Assembly: GCF_036373705.1 (NCBI RefSeq)
Contig: NC_089856.1
Span: 31,964,298 to 32,028,297, forward strand
DNA: 64,000 nt
Source of the DNA: Amia ocellicauda
Taxonomy: Eukaryota > Chordata > Actinopteri > Amiiformes > Amiidae
Reading direction: 5' to 3'
Shown: in pieces, positions 30,690 through 62,901 of the stretch
Layout of the letters: each line of letters begins with the position of its first letter
Position numbering within the stretch: the stretch's first letter is position 1
Made by a program: the position numbers and the translations under genes
The notes under the pieces: generated by a model
What the model saw: the letters and a program-made list of their open reading frames with translations, nothing else
Database searches by the model: none
Told to the model about the DNA's origin: nothing

Positions 30690-30905
30690 CATATATCCAT
30701 TCCCCAGTCCTGAGAGTGGCTAGCACTGGTCTTGAGCAGGTTTTTGTTCTATCTAGATCGTTAAATGCTTAATTGAGCCAGTTGTGGGTGTTAATTAGGC
30801 AAAATGTCCGGGTGTTCAATGTATCCAGTGATTGGTGATTTACAGAGACCTGGAAAACCTGCAGGATTGGGGCTCTCCAGGAACTGGGTTAGCCACCCTT
30901 GCCCT
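30690..30905. repeat. MITE-like element with imperfect inverted ends
   Basis: The left end (GTGGCTAGCACTGGTCTTGAG then CAGGTTTT) and the right end read on the minus strand (GTGGCTAACCCAGTTCCTGGAG then CAGGTTTT) are related inverted repeats around a TTAATT-rich core. This is the plan of a non-autonomous DNA transposon of about 215 bp. A fragment of a related element lies at 3790-3880. Confidence 0.55.
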
Positions 30906-32129
30906 AGTCCGTCTTGCCTACACTTTGCAGCAGCATGGCCTGAATCTCTCGGATGAGAATAAAGTTCTGATCTGAGTGATTCAGATATTTTGTTAATTAA
31001 GATTTTAATTGAAAGGCCAATCAGGTTTTCATAGGAACTGTGATTACAGTACCGAGGTGCCAGGGGAGTTTAAGCAAGCAGAGCGTGAACGTAGCATGGA
31101 GAAGTGAGAAGTGTATTGGGGTCCTAAGAAGGGCAAAATAACTGGTCCTCTGTATTTAAGAAGTCCCTTAAATTTCTATGTGGGCAAGAATGTTTACTTT
31201 TCAATCAGATTAGCTTACTTTTATGTGTATACTTGGATTTTGTTGTTGTTCATGTTGCTAAGAGTAAGAGAGAGAGGTATAATTTCACAACCATTTCTTG
31301 GGTCAAAGCTACTTCTTGAGAAACACATTTCAAGTCCAAAAAAACAATTTCTGCAACTAAGCTTTAAAAAAAAAAAAAAAAAAAAAAACCTCTCTCTACA
31401 AATTTATTTTACTAAAACAATAAAAACACGTTGCATAATTTCAGACATCACAAAATTTACAGAGTTGATCATGACAATTCAATATCCAAAACAGTACCAA
31501 CAAAAAGTAAGAAATGAAAACAATGCAAACAAACAAAGCATTTGCCCTAATTGAAAACTGAACTTGGTATTGAACAGTTTAAAGATATACTTTCCTTTCC
31601 ATCTCAAAACTCTTTAATTGTAATACCTTTAAACATAAATGTACATCCATGTCCCATACAAATATACAGGCAACAAAACAAATCCCACAAGAATATATAA
31701 TGGTCATGGTTTGTGTGTATGGATGGTGATTCAAAGACTTCATTTAATTACTTAATTTACCTCTTGTATTGAGAGTGAATATTTCAAACGTATTAGATTT
31801 TCACAGTCAATACAATTTGAAGAAAGCTAGGCTTGTACAAACCGATCTGTATTTTACAGGGTTCATTAGTAATAAGGGGCTGTGCTACTAGGCTTTCTTT
31901 TGCATTTAATAAATAAAAAGTATAAGATATGATCTCACTTCACCAGAAGTCTGTTATCTATAGGTGGGTAGGGCTGAAAACGTAAATGCATAATAAACCT
32001 GATCTTCCCTTGTTTATGAAAGACTACCAGTTTAGACAAGATTAAGACCATTAAATTATAACAAATTTAGAATAAACTGCGGGTCAATTATGGTTTTAAA
32101 TGTTATTTAAAACTGAACATGAAGGTTAT

Positions 32130-32186
32130 CTATATATCTATATATATATATCTATATCTATATATATATATATATATATATATATA
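32130..32186. repeat. (TATC)/(TA)n microsatellite
   Basis: Alternating TATATC and TATA units over about 57 bases. Confidence 0.95.
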
Positions 32187-33802
32187 ATGACAGAGATAGA
32201 TTATGTAAGGGTGTGACAGCCAAATTCCGAAATAATGTGCACTACTAAATTCGTTGGGAATGACAGTGAGGAAAAAAGGAAGATTGTAAATTTTACATGA
32301 AGGTATCAGTATTTGAAAATTACAGTTTTTGTGTTTATACAGAACTAGATAAATAAACGATGGTTGATCTGATGTGACCATTTTGGATAGGTGTATGAAT
32401 ATATTGTGTTAATAATACTAGATACATAATTTCTGAAAAAATATCTGGCTTTACCATGATATGCTGTCCAAAAGATATGTTACAATGACTGGAAAATTAA
32501 ACTAGCGAGAAATAATTTTAGACCTGTACATGTGAACGTTGATGAATAAACTCTTATATCTGTAATCTATAATTGAAGAAACGATTGAGGTAACAAAGTT
32601 TATTTCAGATGCAAGCTCGATCAAGGGTAAATGAGTCAGACTAACTATCTAATAAGGGCTTAAGTTACTTATTTTTAAATATAAAAGTTATATAAATTGT
32701 ATAAATACTATTGAAGGCGGTTCGTTTGTTCAGCTCTTTCTTAATTCAGCTGTTCAGAATCGGTTGACCCGGTCTTGCAATTATAGGAGTTCAGTCAGTT
32801 AATAGCCCTTATCAATTGGAGAATTCATTGAACTCTGTATAATTTGTGGTCATAAAGCAACCAAGAACCTGTTAACTCTGCCGAAATTGGTAGTGATCAG
32901 AGCAGAGAAATCTCTACTCTCAAAGAATATGAAACCAGATCCGGTTACCCCGCAGGGTGAGTTTGACAACACATCCAGTGAGGGGCATGCTGCTCAAATA
33001 AAACATCACTCTAGAACTGTGCCTGTTTCAACTGTGCGTATCATATTGCAAGGGGTGCTCATAATGCCTTGATTATCATTCTTGATTGTTCTTCCATAGG
33101 AAGAAATAGTGAAAAATAAGCAATGAAGAGCATGAGCCAAATGCCAGAATTTAGCATAATCTGTACATTATAAACCAATTGACTGTTGCAGGAGAAACTT
33201 TCACTGCTTCCCAGAGCAAACTGCAACCTGTGCTTGTGAAGCTTTAGTACCCTAAACCATTCACCCTGATGCAAAGATGCTCAGATCCCTTCCTTATAAA
33301 AAACACACAGTATTCAGATATATTTTCAATCTTTTTTTGATGATCCCAAGTGAAGTTAAATAAGCACGGGATCTTCAGTTCATATGACCATAGCACTCCA
33401 TATAATGTGCTGTTGAACAGACTACAGTTAAATTTAGTGTTGTTAAAGAAAGTTATATTGTAACAACTAATACCAATTAAAATAACCCCGAGCTTCTGCC
33501 ACAAAACTTCCACGGTTCCCAACTTTGAACATTTCCTGTCATTTTACAGTAAGAGTTGGTGAGCAGCAGTGAACAAGGAGAGAATTAACTTAACTATTTT
33601 TCATTCAAAGCAGAGTTGCGCTCTTGCCATTCCTTGAGACGCAAAACAATGCCGGTCAGTTCCGAGGTTCCTGTATTTTAAAAGTTCAACCCTTTTGATC
33701 AAATGATATTGTTTCCATTTAAAGAAAGAAAGAAAAAGAAAAAGAAAGAAGAGTCTCCTCCTGAAAAACTGTTTTTTGGTCACTTCAATGACAACGGGAG
33801 TG

Positions 33803-50904
<17,102 letters not shown>

Positions 50905-53900
50905 TGTTCAGCCCGGTCCTGAGAGCAGTCACCTGTGCAACACAATCCCACTTTATCAGAGTGGTGTTGATGGGGGGGGGGGGGGGGGGGAATTAAAATA
51001 ATAATAATTAAAAAAAAATGATAATACATTTACTAATTCACTGGCAAGACTTCAATTAAGCCATAATTTGAATTTGTAACAGTCTGACACTGACAATCAA
51101 CACATTTTACATCAGAGGTGTCATTATGTAATCTAGTGAAAAGTCAAAGTAATTACAACTAGAGAATCCTGAAGCTAAATTAAACAAAGCACATCATTTT
51201 GAAAAGGCCAGAGAACGGTGTCAGGAAGTAAGAAGAGCATAAATGTTTGACCTCTCACATGCAGGACAAAGGGATTGCTGTTCTTTAAGAAGTGACTACT
51301 ACATTCACAGTATTTGGGCTTTATCTTTATAAGATGATAAATAAACAGTTTCATTGACTTTCTATGAATATACAACACTGTGTGCTATTCAGAAGCTGAC
51401 CTTTATTATATGTCAGTTCCAAAACCGGATTTTAGGTCTTAACCGAAGCCAATGGCAGTCAGAAATAAATGAACAACAGTCCTGTGTATCATTTGTGGTA
51501 TTTATGTAATATAGCTATAAGAATATACTACTTTATGCTCAAGGGGGAAATATAAAAGTTAGTAGCCTTAGACAACAAAAGGCAAAACCACAGTGTGAAA
51601 ATATAAAGGCTCAATGAAATTATAGCAGCACAGATTTGCTTTAAAGATGATCTGGGAACATATAATTATCTGAAAATGTCAAGTGCCTGTTAAAAATCTG
51701 TTATATTATCATTTTGGCTTGTGAATCTTAGTGTCTCCTTGTGATTCATAATTACTAGTAGTTTTTTTTTTTTTTTTAATGTAGCACTTTATCTTTCATA
51801 CATTGTTGCATATAAAAGCCAGGTAAATGATCACACACTTTGCATATTCTCAATGGACCATGCGTTTAGATCCAAATGCTTTACTAGTTTTTAACTCAGG
51901 TTTGCATATAGCATTTTTAAGTTTGAAGAATTTTAATGTCACTCAGTGCACTTTCAGCATAAACTTGTGAACAGGCAAGAGAAAGAGCTCCGATTATATC
52001 CAACAAAACATGTCAAGCTGAATAACGTACACACACTGGAACTGCTGCTACAGACAAAGCGCTGGAGCACAAATCCCAACCTAGTCACTCAACTCAATTG
52101 CCAGAAAATTGAAATACTAATTGATTTTGCTCAGACACAATGACAACAGACATCTATTATTTCTTAAAACACAACAATCCTGACCTTCAATATTTTCCCA
52201 CTTATTTCAAAAACATCCCACTTTTCTTCATGTATTTGTATATAAACATGCTCAGTATCGACAAACATTTCCAGAGAAAACTACTAACAGCGTTCACACA
52301 TGCCGACAGAGCAGACACATTCAGTGGATCAGACTTTAACCTGCGACCCCAAACGGACTCTGGTGGATGCTGGATGCCAGTTTGGATTAGTGACAGCTTC
52401 TGGCAGTAAATCAGAAAAGAAAAAGCATGCCGGCGTAGCCTCAGAAAATAGTCACAGTACAGCACAGCGGGAGAAAATGCTTTGTATGCAGGACTTACAA
52501 AAAACATAGCTTCCGCATTACTATTAATATAAAGTGTGAATTACAAAAATAATAAAAAAGAATTACAATAGCCAAGGGAAATAGTTCTTTTTTTCTTTTT
52601 TAATTAAATTTCTGCTTAACTGGATTAAATTGTGCTGGAACACAAAGTAGATTGGGCGGGGGGGGGGGGGGACATGTCTGTGCTTGTTTTTTGACTACAA
52701 TGATGTAGAATGTAGAACAACAGGCAATACTTAATTTCCTGCAATTTAGCATAGGTGGTTAAACAAAAGTCAGCTCTCTGGCCCCATGCTCCACCAGGCA
52801 TAGAGAAGTGTGACATTTAAAATCTGAATTAAGGCTCTACAATGCAGAAAGAAAGGGATGACAGATTTATTTTCTTTCCAGGACAAAGCAATCTAACTTT
52901 CCACTTCCTACTATATCCCCTTTGAGACCCATTATTTCTGGAAAATAAGTTTTTTATTTTGTGTTTCCAGTTGTAAATAAAATAAAGACCCTATACCTCT
53001 AACCTGGATAAGTAATTACTACCCATAAGAAAATCTTCTTGTCCGATATTACTTATCTACAGGATTCATGAGAGGAGTCAGGAATGCATCAAATCACCCA
53101 TTGTTAAAGCTTACTAATGTTATAATGCCAGCTAAGCCCAGCTTGACTTTTATAATTAGTTCAAATGTAATTATGAATTATTATAGCCAATCATTTCATT
53201 GAAAGATGCAGATCCCATTAATAAAGTAACTTCCCAACGTAAAGGACGCAAACAAATTGAAAGACTTTAGATTTTGAAGGAAAGCCTCCAATATGTTTGC
53301 ACCACACTTTGCTAGGTTTCCAGTGTCTGGGTTAAAAGCCTGCACACTGTGTAGCAGCAGTGAAATAACCATTAATACAATCATCTACACTGTGAAATAC
53401 AGCATTCATCTTTGCTTCTTTGTACCCTTAAAGTGGTCCATGCCTTTAAAAAAAAAAAAGGGTTTATGATGTTTATCTTTTAAGGTTTTTATAATTAACT
53501 CTTCTTGTTCCCTGGAATTAAAGGGTTAATATAAACCTATCAGATGATATAATATGAAATACCTTTGCTTACCCTTCACAGTCCCCAAATGACTTAATTT
53601 AATTGTGTTTGAATAATTTCAAAACTTGCTCTAGCTACAAGTACCGAAAGGATCATAGGAAGTAACCTTATGACTTCTAGCACTGACACAATAGTTAAGA
53701 TTAAAATGGATTTGCTCAAATTTCCTTGAATTCCCTTGGAGCTACAACTGTGCTAGTGGTCACAAGGTCTAATAGTACTCATCTTAAATCTTATGGGGTA
53801 AGCAGAGGCATTTGATTTTGTATGGATAGATTTATATGAACACTTTAAGTAGACTTTGCCGATTGATGACAATTCCAGAGGTGTGTGCCGAGGATCAGAT

Positions 53901-54539
53901 GCCATATCAGTGCTTAATTAGAAGATGAACGAAAAAAAGATCATGCAGCAGTTAATGTGAAATCTGACTCCGCGATTTTTCCTCCTGACTCGTGATGAAA
54001 CGACAGGGTGTAAGCAGCTACTACACAGGAGCCAAGGAGAGATGGAAAAATGAATGGCACGTGGATAAGTAACACAACCTACTCAATGCAAGACACCAGT
54101 GCTCCCGTCCCAATTTTGCACCCACAACAAAGTGGCCTTTTTATATGAGCAAAAGGACTACTGGCAAACAAGTTTAAATATTCAACAAACATAAATCAAA
54201 CATGTAAAGCTTAAAATATTGTCTGACATCAGTCAAAAAGTGAGTAAAAGTTTAGGATGCATACATTAATAACTGAAAAAATATTGATTGGTCTCGTTTG
54301 TTTGTTTGCACAGCAATACCACTTAAAAAGCTTTCTACAGCATTGACATTTTCCACCAGAAATCAATGTACAAGACCCAAGGCTTGAACTTAAACATTAC
54401 CAGCATAACTCTAAAAAAATGAATAAAAATAAATTAAAAAAAGAATAAAAGCATTTAATCCCATGAAAATGAAATACCTATTGAAAATACAAACCGATAC
54501 AAAAGCAAAACACAAAAAAAGTTATAATCTACCTTCTAC

Positions 54540-54960
54540 CCTGCATAAACCAGAGGTGTCTACAGAGGTCCCAAGCGTGCGTGTGAAGTCTTGGCTTCAG
54601 CCCGGTCCGACAGCGGCAATGCTATGGTCCTGATGAATGCGGCCCCGGTGGGAGAGCGACGCTCACTGATTTCTTATGTTGTTAAGGCTAAAGGTCTCCA
54701 ATGACTGCCTTCTCTTAACTGCAAAGAAACTCTATCACAAAACAAAACCTCTGCCCAACGGTTTTTGGCAGGGCATGCTGATTTCCAACAATTGAGCGCC
54801 GTTAGCTAGGCTCTCCCAGAGCGAGAGGATGTGCCCCCAGCCGTCTCCCCGATGAGAGAGCGGCCCACTCTGTCTGTGACAGGGGAGCGGGGGTGTGCTG
54901 TGACCAGGGAGCGCCATACACACCGCCACCGGCCCTGATCTTATCTGCATGGCAAAACCT
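54540..54960. other. GC-rich intronic patch
   Basis: About 400 bases with many CG dinucleotides stand out from AT-rich surroundings. No repeat or coding match is evident. It may be an alternative ATP13A3 promoter or an enhancer. Confidence 0.3.
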
Positions 54961-55664
54961 CTATAGGATATTTTGCTTGGGACCAAACCCTTCCTACTAT
55001 TTAAAGCAGGAGGCAAAGAACTGGACTTTTTTTGGGTGGGGGGGGGGGGGGGGTTAAGAATATAAAAAACTAAACTAAATGTCTGTTTAAAAAAAAAAAA
55101 AAAAAAAAAAACTGGGATTATCATTGCTTTCGACTAAAGATTAAAAAAAAATAGGAAAGGAAAGATTTGTATTATTTTCAGCACTTGTGTTGTGAATTAT
55201 GAAGATTTACAAGATTTAATTTTGAGGACCTCTATACAGGATAACCCATCCGTCACAGAGCCTAATCCAATGACATCTTTATAAGCATGCATACAGAAAT
55301 CCTCAGAGATCCTGAAATATGATTCGTAAGGAATTTGACTTTATTATTGTTTGCATATTAGTGCTCCTTTGTGCCAACTATTTTTATTTTTATCATTCCA
55401 AATAAACACAGATATAGGGAGAGCTGCCATGTGCCTCCTATTCCACCCTTAATAGTAGTCCGAAGTAATTCAGTTATTCTATTTATAGCATCCAGTACTT
55501 TTGGGCTTATGTACTTAGAGTAGCATTTATTAACAATAAGGATATGAAACAACATTATTCCAGTTTACAACAAATAAAATACAAATCAAATACATATCTC
55601 ACCTAGAAAACCTGTCCTGTTAGACATGCAATCAGTACCAATGCAAAAATAACACTGGGCTTAC

Positions 55665-55713
55665 CTAGAGACCAGGGAAGTCCCTCTGGCTGCTACAATA
55701 GACCTGGAGCCTC
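55665..55713 (-). other. atp13a3: Candidate ATP13A3 5' UTR exon
   Basis: A 49-base segment between a good acceptor (TTGCCTGTGCAG preceded by TTCTTTTCTTC) and a consensus donor (CTCTAG|GTAAGC) on the minus strand, about 4.7 kb upstream of the start exon. Having an acceptor, it would be an internal non-coding exon. It is predicted from splice signals only. Confidence 0.3.
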
Positions 55714-58700
55714 CTGCACAGGCAATGAAGAAAAGAAAGGCCAGTTACTTTAGATTATCATCTGATCATTCATAAGATACGCTGCCCATATCACATGCCA
55801 AGCCCCAGTGAAGAACCTCCTCCGACTGCGAATGCTCTCAAAGATCAACAGAACAAGACATGGGAACATTTGAACGTATATTATAACCGTAGCATGAAAA
55901 AATACAGAAAAGCCCTCTGTTGCGTAAGGTGCTCAAAAGGGCAGCCCTAACTGAGGAGGCATTTTCTTGCTGAATGTACTGAAAGATAATATTTGGGATT
56001 GTGTTAACCCCTGGCCTGATATCAGAGAAGTTGTTTGCAGAAGTCATATCAACCACTCTCTTCCATTTCACATCTCCTTTTTGCTTTGGTTTATTTGAGT
56101 TTGTTTTCTTGTTTAGTTATTGGTCAAAAGATCTTAAAAAAAAAAAAAAAAAAAAAAAAACATACACTAAAATATTTTTTTTATATGAATGGTGCATTTC
56201 CTACCACAACTACATATATGAAGACCTATACAGAAATACTAGCAAGGCTGCTGCAGTGGTTATTCAGCAAAATGATCCTGGGAATGCATCAGATTTGTAA
56301 AGAAAAATATTAAATACAAATAAGCAAGTGTACTTTTGATATACAATGATGTATATCATGTAATTGTGGTTGGCATACCTGCTTAATAACAGAGCATAAA
56401 GCCTACTTTTGTACCACTTTAAAGGGCACAACTACGCAGACATGACACTGAATGAGGAAAGAAATGATCTGGCAACAGTGTGAACATTTTTAATTGGTGC
56501 TTCATTTCCTTGCTCAAAACCAAGACTGATGACTTATGCATACACACTATCTGTCAGAGAATCTTTCTTAGCAACTACAGGCAGTCCATTCAGTCGAATG
56601 ATCCAAACATTAGAAGCATATCTGCAGTTGTTGTTTTCCAAGCAGCCTCTTCAATATCTGCTCTTTGACAACCAACAGTATTCCTCTAATCCTAGCCCAC
56701 TCTCTTTCTAGACTGGATTCCTGCAGCTCTGTAGATTACATTTCTGGAGTCAGTGACTGATCTCCAACATCTCCAGCAAAATCCCTGCTGCTTGACTACA
56801 TTTTCCCTGAGCAATTCCTTCAAAATCAGCCTCTTCACCTTGTCTGTTCATGTCTCCAGTCTCTTCCTTGCCTATTGCTCTCACTATCACATCCCATCTC
56901 AGATCATCCCTCCCACTTTCCCCCCAGGTGTGGAACTGCATATCTAGGAACATAAGGAGTGGTCCATCCATGACCATCGTTTACCACTGTTCGTAACCTC
57001 AATTCCATCAACTTTTAAGCTGATAGACTGTTAACACCAGCACTGCACTAACTGATCATTTGTTCAGCTCATTTGTACAACATGGTTTGAATTTTAATTC
57101 TTTCTTTCTGTAGTAGTTACTTATCCTGTAGTGTATTCTGTCCTCACTGTGTAACATATTGCAGTGTACTGTATTCAGTGTTTTTGTTTAGCTCTGTTTA
57201 CACTATGTAACATTTTACAATCTTTGTAATATTGTAATACAATCATAGTGTTTAATGTAAGTGACCACAGAGAAAGGCATCCATTTAAATAATAAATAAC
57301 AAATAATCATAATATTATGAACGTTGTTCTAGTGGAACAGAGTAGCTTAATTCCTGAAAAGACCTAAAGAAGGCCTCTGATATTATCTCTTCCCCCATTT
57401 ATAAATAGCTCTGTTTTCTGCCCTGCTCTGTTGCAATTGTTTCACGTTATTGGATTAGTATTGTCTTCCTTATCATATCATTGAAGTGAATATAAATATT
57501 ATTAATTTCCTTCAGGAAACTTGGCAGTAAACCCTGATACTAGTGTAAAAAGATAATCCGCAGAAAATAAAGTGTCAGTAGTTGAACTCCATTATTGAAT
57601 CAATTTTATAACAGAAAACAGACTGTTAGATCTGTAGAGCATGAAAGTGTAATGCAGTAAACTAATACCTGGGATACAAAAATAAATAACAATAAAACCA
57701 CCCAGAAATGCATCATAATCCAAACTTGAGAAACAGCAATCAAGAAGAACACATATGGTATGTTAGTGCCCATGTGTATTTGGTATTGAAAATCATATTT
57801 TGTTTTGTTCATATTTAAAATTTAAATAAATAAAAATGTTAATTTAACAACAGATACAATACATGTAACCAAGTAAAACGCATAGAACTCATTAGAATCA
57901 TTGTGCCCTCTTCAAAGCAGAGTTCCGAGTTGTTAACAATAAGCATGACATAATGGCATTTACATGAATTTGTGGAAGCTTTCGGAGGAAAAGAATTTTC
58001 TTGTAGCCATGCTTTCAACTCAATAAGCTTTCTTTATCGCTTCCTCTCCTAATCTCAATCTTTTATAATCAGGGCTTTTGTTCCCAAACACAGCGACACA
58101 CTCAGAACACAATATGTATAATATTTCCCAAATCTTCTGACCTTGGCCTGAAAGTTGCCAAGTTGGTTTTTTTTGGTCGAGTGGCTTTTCTCATTTTCCT
58201 AATCGGTCCAGGCCATTAACCACAACCTTCTTTTGTTCTGTGCAATCCAGTGTCTTTGTATGAATATACCACGGTCAAAGCAGTAAGACCCTATGCATGT
58301 CCTGGGTAGACCTATCCATCATTAATAGCAGATATAGACCCCCTCCCCTACTCCCAACACTTCCCTTCAACAAACAATTAATCATAACAGCCCTAATTAC
58401 ATTTGCCAATGAAATGTGTGTGCTTTAAGTTCCAACTCAATACATTAAACCACTTATGTGCTGAAGATGGACAGATGGAAAATTAAATCTCAAATCTATG
58501 CAAGAACTGTGCTGTTATATTGCCAAAAGGCAAGCTTTTAATTGCATAATAAAATCTGGCATACAAGTCAGCAGGACTTTGGAGCAAAAAGATTTAGCAA
58601 ATGTATTACCCTTATCAGTGACGTAAAAGAACAAAGTCCTAAACCAGGATGATTTTTTAAGTGCATCAACCCCTGTGTATCAAGGTTAATGATTATGACG

Positions 58701-61700
58701 CACCATCACCAGCATTTGACGAACCTCAGTTCACAATACAATCTCTCAAATATAACAGCCATGGGGGGCTAGTCTCAGTCTAGCAAAACAGATGAATCAA
58801 TTCTTCAGACTGAGGTTTCCAAAACACATGAGAATGTAACCAGTATGGAGGATTTAGCTCTTGAGGTTGATGAATATGAAGAAAATGGCACCTTTGAAAA
58901 TAAATAAAGGGACCCCATATGCTATTTAATTAAACAAAATGTACCAGAATACTCAAACATGTCCACAAACCTTCAGTACACAATAACTTTCTTTAATAAG
59001 ACCACACACAACCCGTTTCATTTTACCCAGGTAAATTAACTAGATTCTAATCTGAATTTACAGTCAAGCACAAGTATGGATAACTCAGTAATCAGCTTTA
59101 GGTCAAATAACTTGGCCCGAGAGCTTAAGATCAAGGTTGGGGCCGGTGGTTAAAATCGGTTAAATGCTGCCTTTCTAATTTAAGAAACAAATGAAAAGTC
59201 CCTTCCTCAGGTCAGAGATGTGCTGGTTAATGAAAGCAAAGGTTAAATCAGCACAAATATAAAGCCCTTATTCCCTTCATAACCCCATTTCTTGGTTACA
59301 CACTATAATTGCCACTATGAGCCTCTCACTGCCAGGGATGGTTTATACTGTATTAGGAGTGGCTGGTTTTCGTGCAGATCATATTTACACCAGTATATTG
59401 AGAGATGGCAGACGCTGCACTGCCAGCTATTAATAGCCATGTTAAGGTATTTGGCTATTGAACCAATATTTTAAGTTATGCAGTGTAATGTATGAAGCTA
59501 TATCAAATAAATTGTGTAGCCAATTTGGTGGAAATTAATTCAATAGTATCTAACAAGAAACAACTTCAGGATGTTCTTCATTCACCAAGACAGCAAGTAC
59601 ACTATTTCCAACTATATAACCCAGTTTAAGTAATTTGTTTCCCTCAGATATACCCTCAGTGGTTCCATTTCTATGTACAATGCTGTTTAAGACCTCTCAC
59701 ATATGAAGGTTCCTCCAAGTGCCATTAAAATTAATTTTTCCTGGGTGAGTGTCCTGATGTAGCGACTTCATAAAAGCACTTCCTATTGCCCGAAGATAAT
59801 CAATGTGCTCCTTTCTGTTCCTCTATTCCCTGCTTCTCACTGGGCTCCCTTGGCACTGATTGATCTTCATGACTTCCTTCATCCTTTGGTGCAGTTTCTA
59901 TTAAACAATGGTGAGGTGAGGAGAAGGTTCCCAGAACAACATTGCTTCTCAAAAAATAAAAAAGAATTCTGTTGCATCCAACAGCAAAACAGCCCTATGT
60001 AGATCGAATCACTCATTTCCTATGATGCTGTATGTCAATAAGGCAGATATTTTGGGTTGCAATTTGTAAAGAATAAATGGTTGAAAATGATGGATGAAAA
60101 ACAAAGCTAATGTTATTAATTAGTCATGTGACAAACGGTAAGAAGATTAATTGTTTGTTTAGGAGCCAAATTCTGAGAAACAACTCCAACTTACACTTCT
60201 AAATATCCAAAGTGTTCATTGGGCAGCCAGGAAGGTTCAAAGAAAATATAAAATGAAAAAAACAATCCATAGAAAACTCAGTCATCTTCAAAAATGAGTA
60301 GAGCTATATTTAGGTTTAAATACTAGATGTGGAACTTTACAATTACCATGCATTTCAACTGCATCTCTAGTGAAGCTATAAAGATAGCCTGCTAAATGAA
60401 CTCACCTCCTACCGCAGTTATCTTTCCAAATGATAGTGCATTTTCTCCACGCAGAAGATGTCAGGTTTCAGACACTGCTGTATGTTTTGTCTAATCCAGT
60501 AATTGTAGGTTTACTTTTGTACAAACTATATAATCCAGCAGGCTGTGAGTAATCCTGTATTAGAACATTGTAAAAATAGTTTTACACTTAAAAACAGAAA
60601 AAAAAGCTGTTCACAGATGCAGTCACATCAATCACTCATGTGCTCAGTGGTGGAGGTTCTTTACAGAATAACTGTGGGAACTTGATTTAACGGATCAGAT
60701 ACCAGAAAGAATAAATAATCCTGAAGTTTCTGCTTTGAAACAGGGACTTGAGAAGCTAGGATAATCACAGCCAAGTCAATTGTTTTAAACAATGTGAAAC
60801 TACAATTAAAAAAAAAAAAAACACCACACACAAGTCTGGCCACATGCTTCTGGATTAACAGGTTGGCACTCTAGCCTGAGAAAACTGCTGATAGACTTTG
60901 GAATGATTAAGCAGATTTTATACATAAAATGCAGCTTTTTCAACAACAAGTGAGCCAACTATTCAGCAGTTGCAGAAAAAACGTATTAGTCAAACTGAAG
61001 AATCCATAATCTGATTGTTGAAAAACTAAAATTAAATACAGTATGTAAAAAATGTAATCTGAAAAACATTTGGAAAAGAAAGAACAGCTAGTATGAGTAA
61101 GAGTTGATCACGCTGGAGAAGAAAAAAAGGCCTACAGGCAGAGACGCACAAGAAGTGGAAACTCTTACCCCAGACATGTTAAAGTAAATATTTTCAAATG
61201 CCACAAAAGGGACCCATTCTTAGTAACAGATGGAACAATACCCTGATACTCAGAGACAAGTTCATAATATTGTCTACATTGTACATGACTGATCGGGATC
61301 ATCTGTGGAAGGAAGTAGTATTTTAAAACAATTTATTAAGTTCATATAAATTAAATCTTTCCAATCAGTTTCTGGTTCTATATTACACTGCTTATAATAC
61401 GTTATTTTATTTTCCAATGCACTCAGAAGCATGTTCTCCAATTAATGGAAAACCGAAAATCTGATAAATATTAAAACGTCCAACAATCTCTGTACCTACT
61501 TACACAGTACTATAATCATCTAAATATAGAGCGTATTTAATTGCAGGAATGTATTCTGTTGCTCAGAGATTACGTAAAACCGAAAAGGGTCAGCTGAGCG
61601 AGTTCACAGAACAGGAACCGATTCTATGAGTCAAAACCAATTTGCCGGCCATTGCTCATCTTTCTAAAACGACAATTTTACTAGGCCTTAGATAGAGAGC

Positions 61701-62901
61701 TCTCTGATTCATGCCGTCATCTGAAATATCACAGTTGTTACTATTTTGATCAACAGCACTTCATCGTGCTTCCAAAGCTGGATAAAGATGGTTTATCCTG
61801 GACTTGTAAGTGGTAAACCACAAAACTATGACTAGAATTGCATCCCTTAGTTCAAGACTGAGTTCAAGACTGCAAGAACTAACAGTATCTGGCTGCCAGA
61901 GTGACTTGTACCATGTCAAGATATTTCTCACCACAGCACCAATTCAACACTGGCAGACTTTCCGTCACAGGCTGCGATCCTTGAACAAATCTGTGAAAAC
62001 TGACCTTGGCAATTGCTCTAAGCAAAGGGGAGATGGGACCATTTTTCCAGATCCCCCATGACTGCTGAAGGAATTTGTAGCTTGCAAATGTAACTGAGCA
62101 TCCAACTCGGGTTGATGGAAAAGTCAAAAGTTCAAAAAAAGAAATGTACAGTAGTTCAATCTTTGAATGAAGAGTAGACGGTGTTCATTGTTCTCTTCAG
62201 TAAGTAATTATATCAGCTTTCCAAATAAATAAATTAAAACAACTTAAAAAAACATTGGTCTTTCTGCTGCATACTGTGATTTCACTCAGATTTTATCATG
62301 ATCTCCAGGTACAGACCTTTGCTTACCAGAAGCAAAAACTCACTCTTATTCTGAACTGAAAACAGGAGGAATTTGCCCTAACTACAGCCCCCGAGACTGA
62401 ACAAACAGTAGCAGTGTGTGTAGGTGGACATGTGCAGGGCAATGTGTCGCGTGTCAGCAAGGGGCATCCCAACACACGGCACCAGAGGACATTCGATCTC
62501 CATCTCAGAGAAACATTACAGAAGGGTGTGTCAGTGCCCAGAAACTCACAACACTCTTCGGCACACGGAAGGAGATAAAGCCTCAATTGTGCAAGTCCTG
62601 GCAGCCCATTAGCTGTATTTTGTTTAGCAGTGGCATACAATTACAGTCATGTTTTCAAGGCACGTGACAGCTGAGCCTGTTACATGCTGAGACACACTCA
62701 TTGGCGCTGCATACCGGAGAGGAATTCATTCTTCACTTTAAGCAAAACAAAATATAGTGGTTTACTGCGTTATCAGACTTGGAGTTAAAACAAAAACACC
62801 CCTTTTTAGAAAATGTTGACAATATATGTATATATTATAAATAAACAAAAAAACATGAAATGTGTTTGGTGACAGACAGGCTAACTGACTTGGTTAAAGA
62901 A

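Larger units (their letters stand above)
28764..33802. other. Spacer and probable ATP13A3 3' UTR
   Basis: No coding sequence. The 147-codon plus-strand frame at 31111-31554 is low-complexity and unsupported. A minus-strand AATAAA at 29851-29856, in an AT-rich tract, is a plausible ATP13A3 polyadenylation signal and would give a 3' UTR of nearly 4 kb; nearer signals cannot be excluded. The stretch contains poly-T at 30079-30110, poly-A at 31366-31387, a TA/GATA-type microsatellite at 32130-32186 and the MITE-like element at 30690-30905. Confidence 0.4.

Noticed and set aside
31111-31554. 147-codon plus-strand frame
   Set aside because: It runs through a poly-A tract (Lys run), has no recognisable domain, and lies in the probable ATP13A3 3' UTR antisense.
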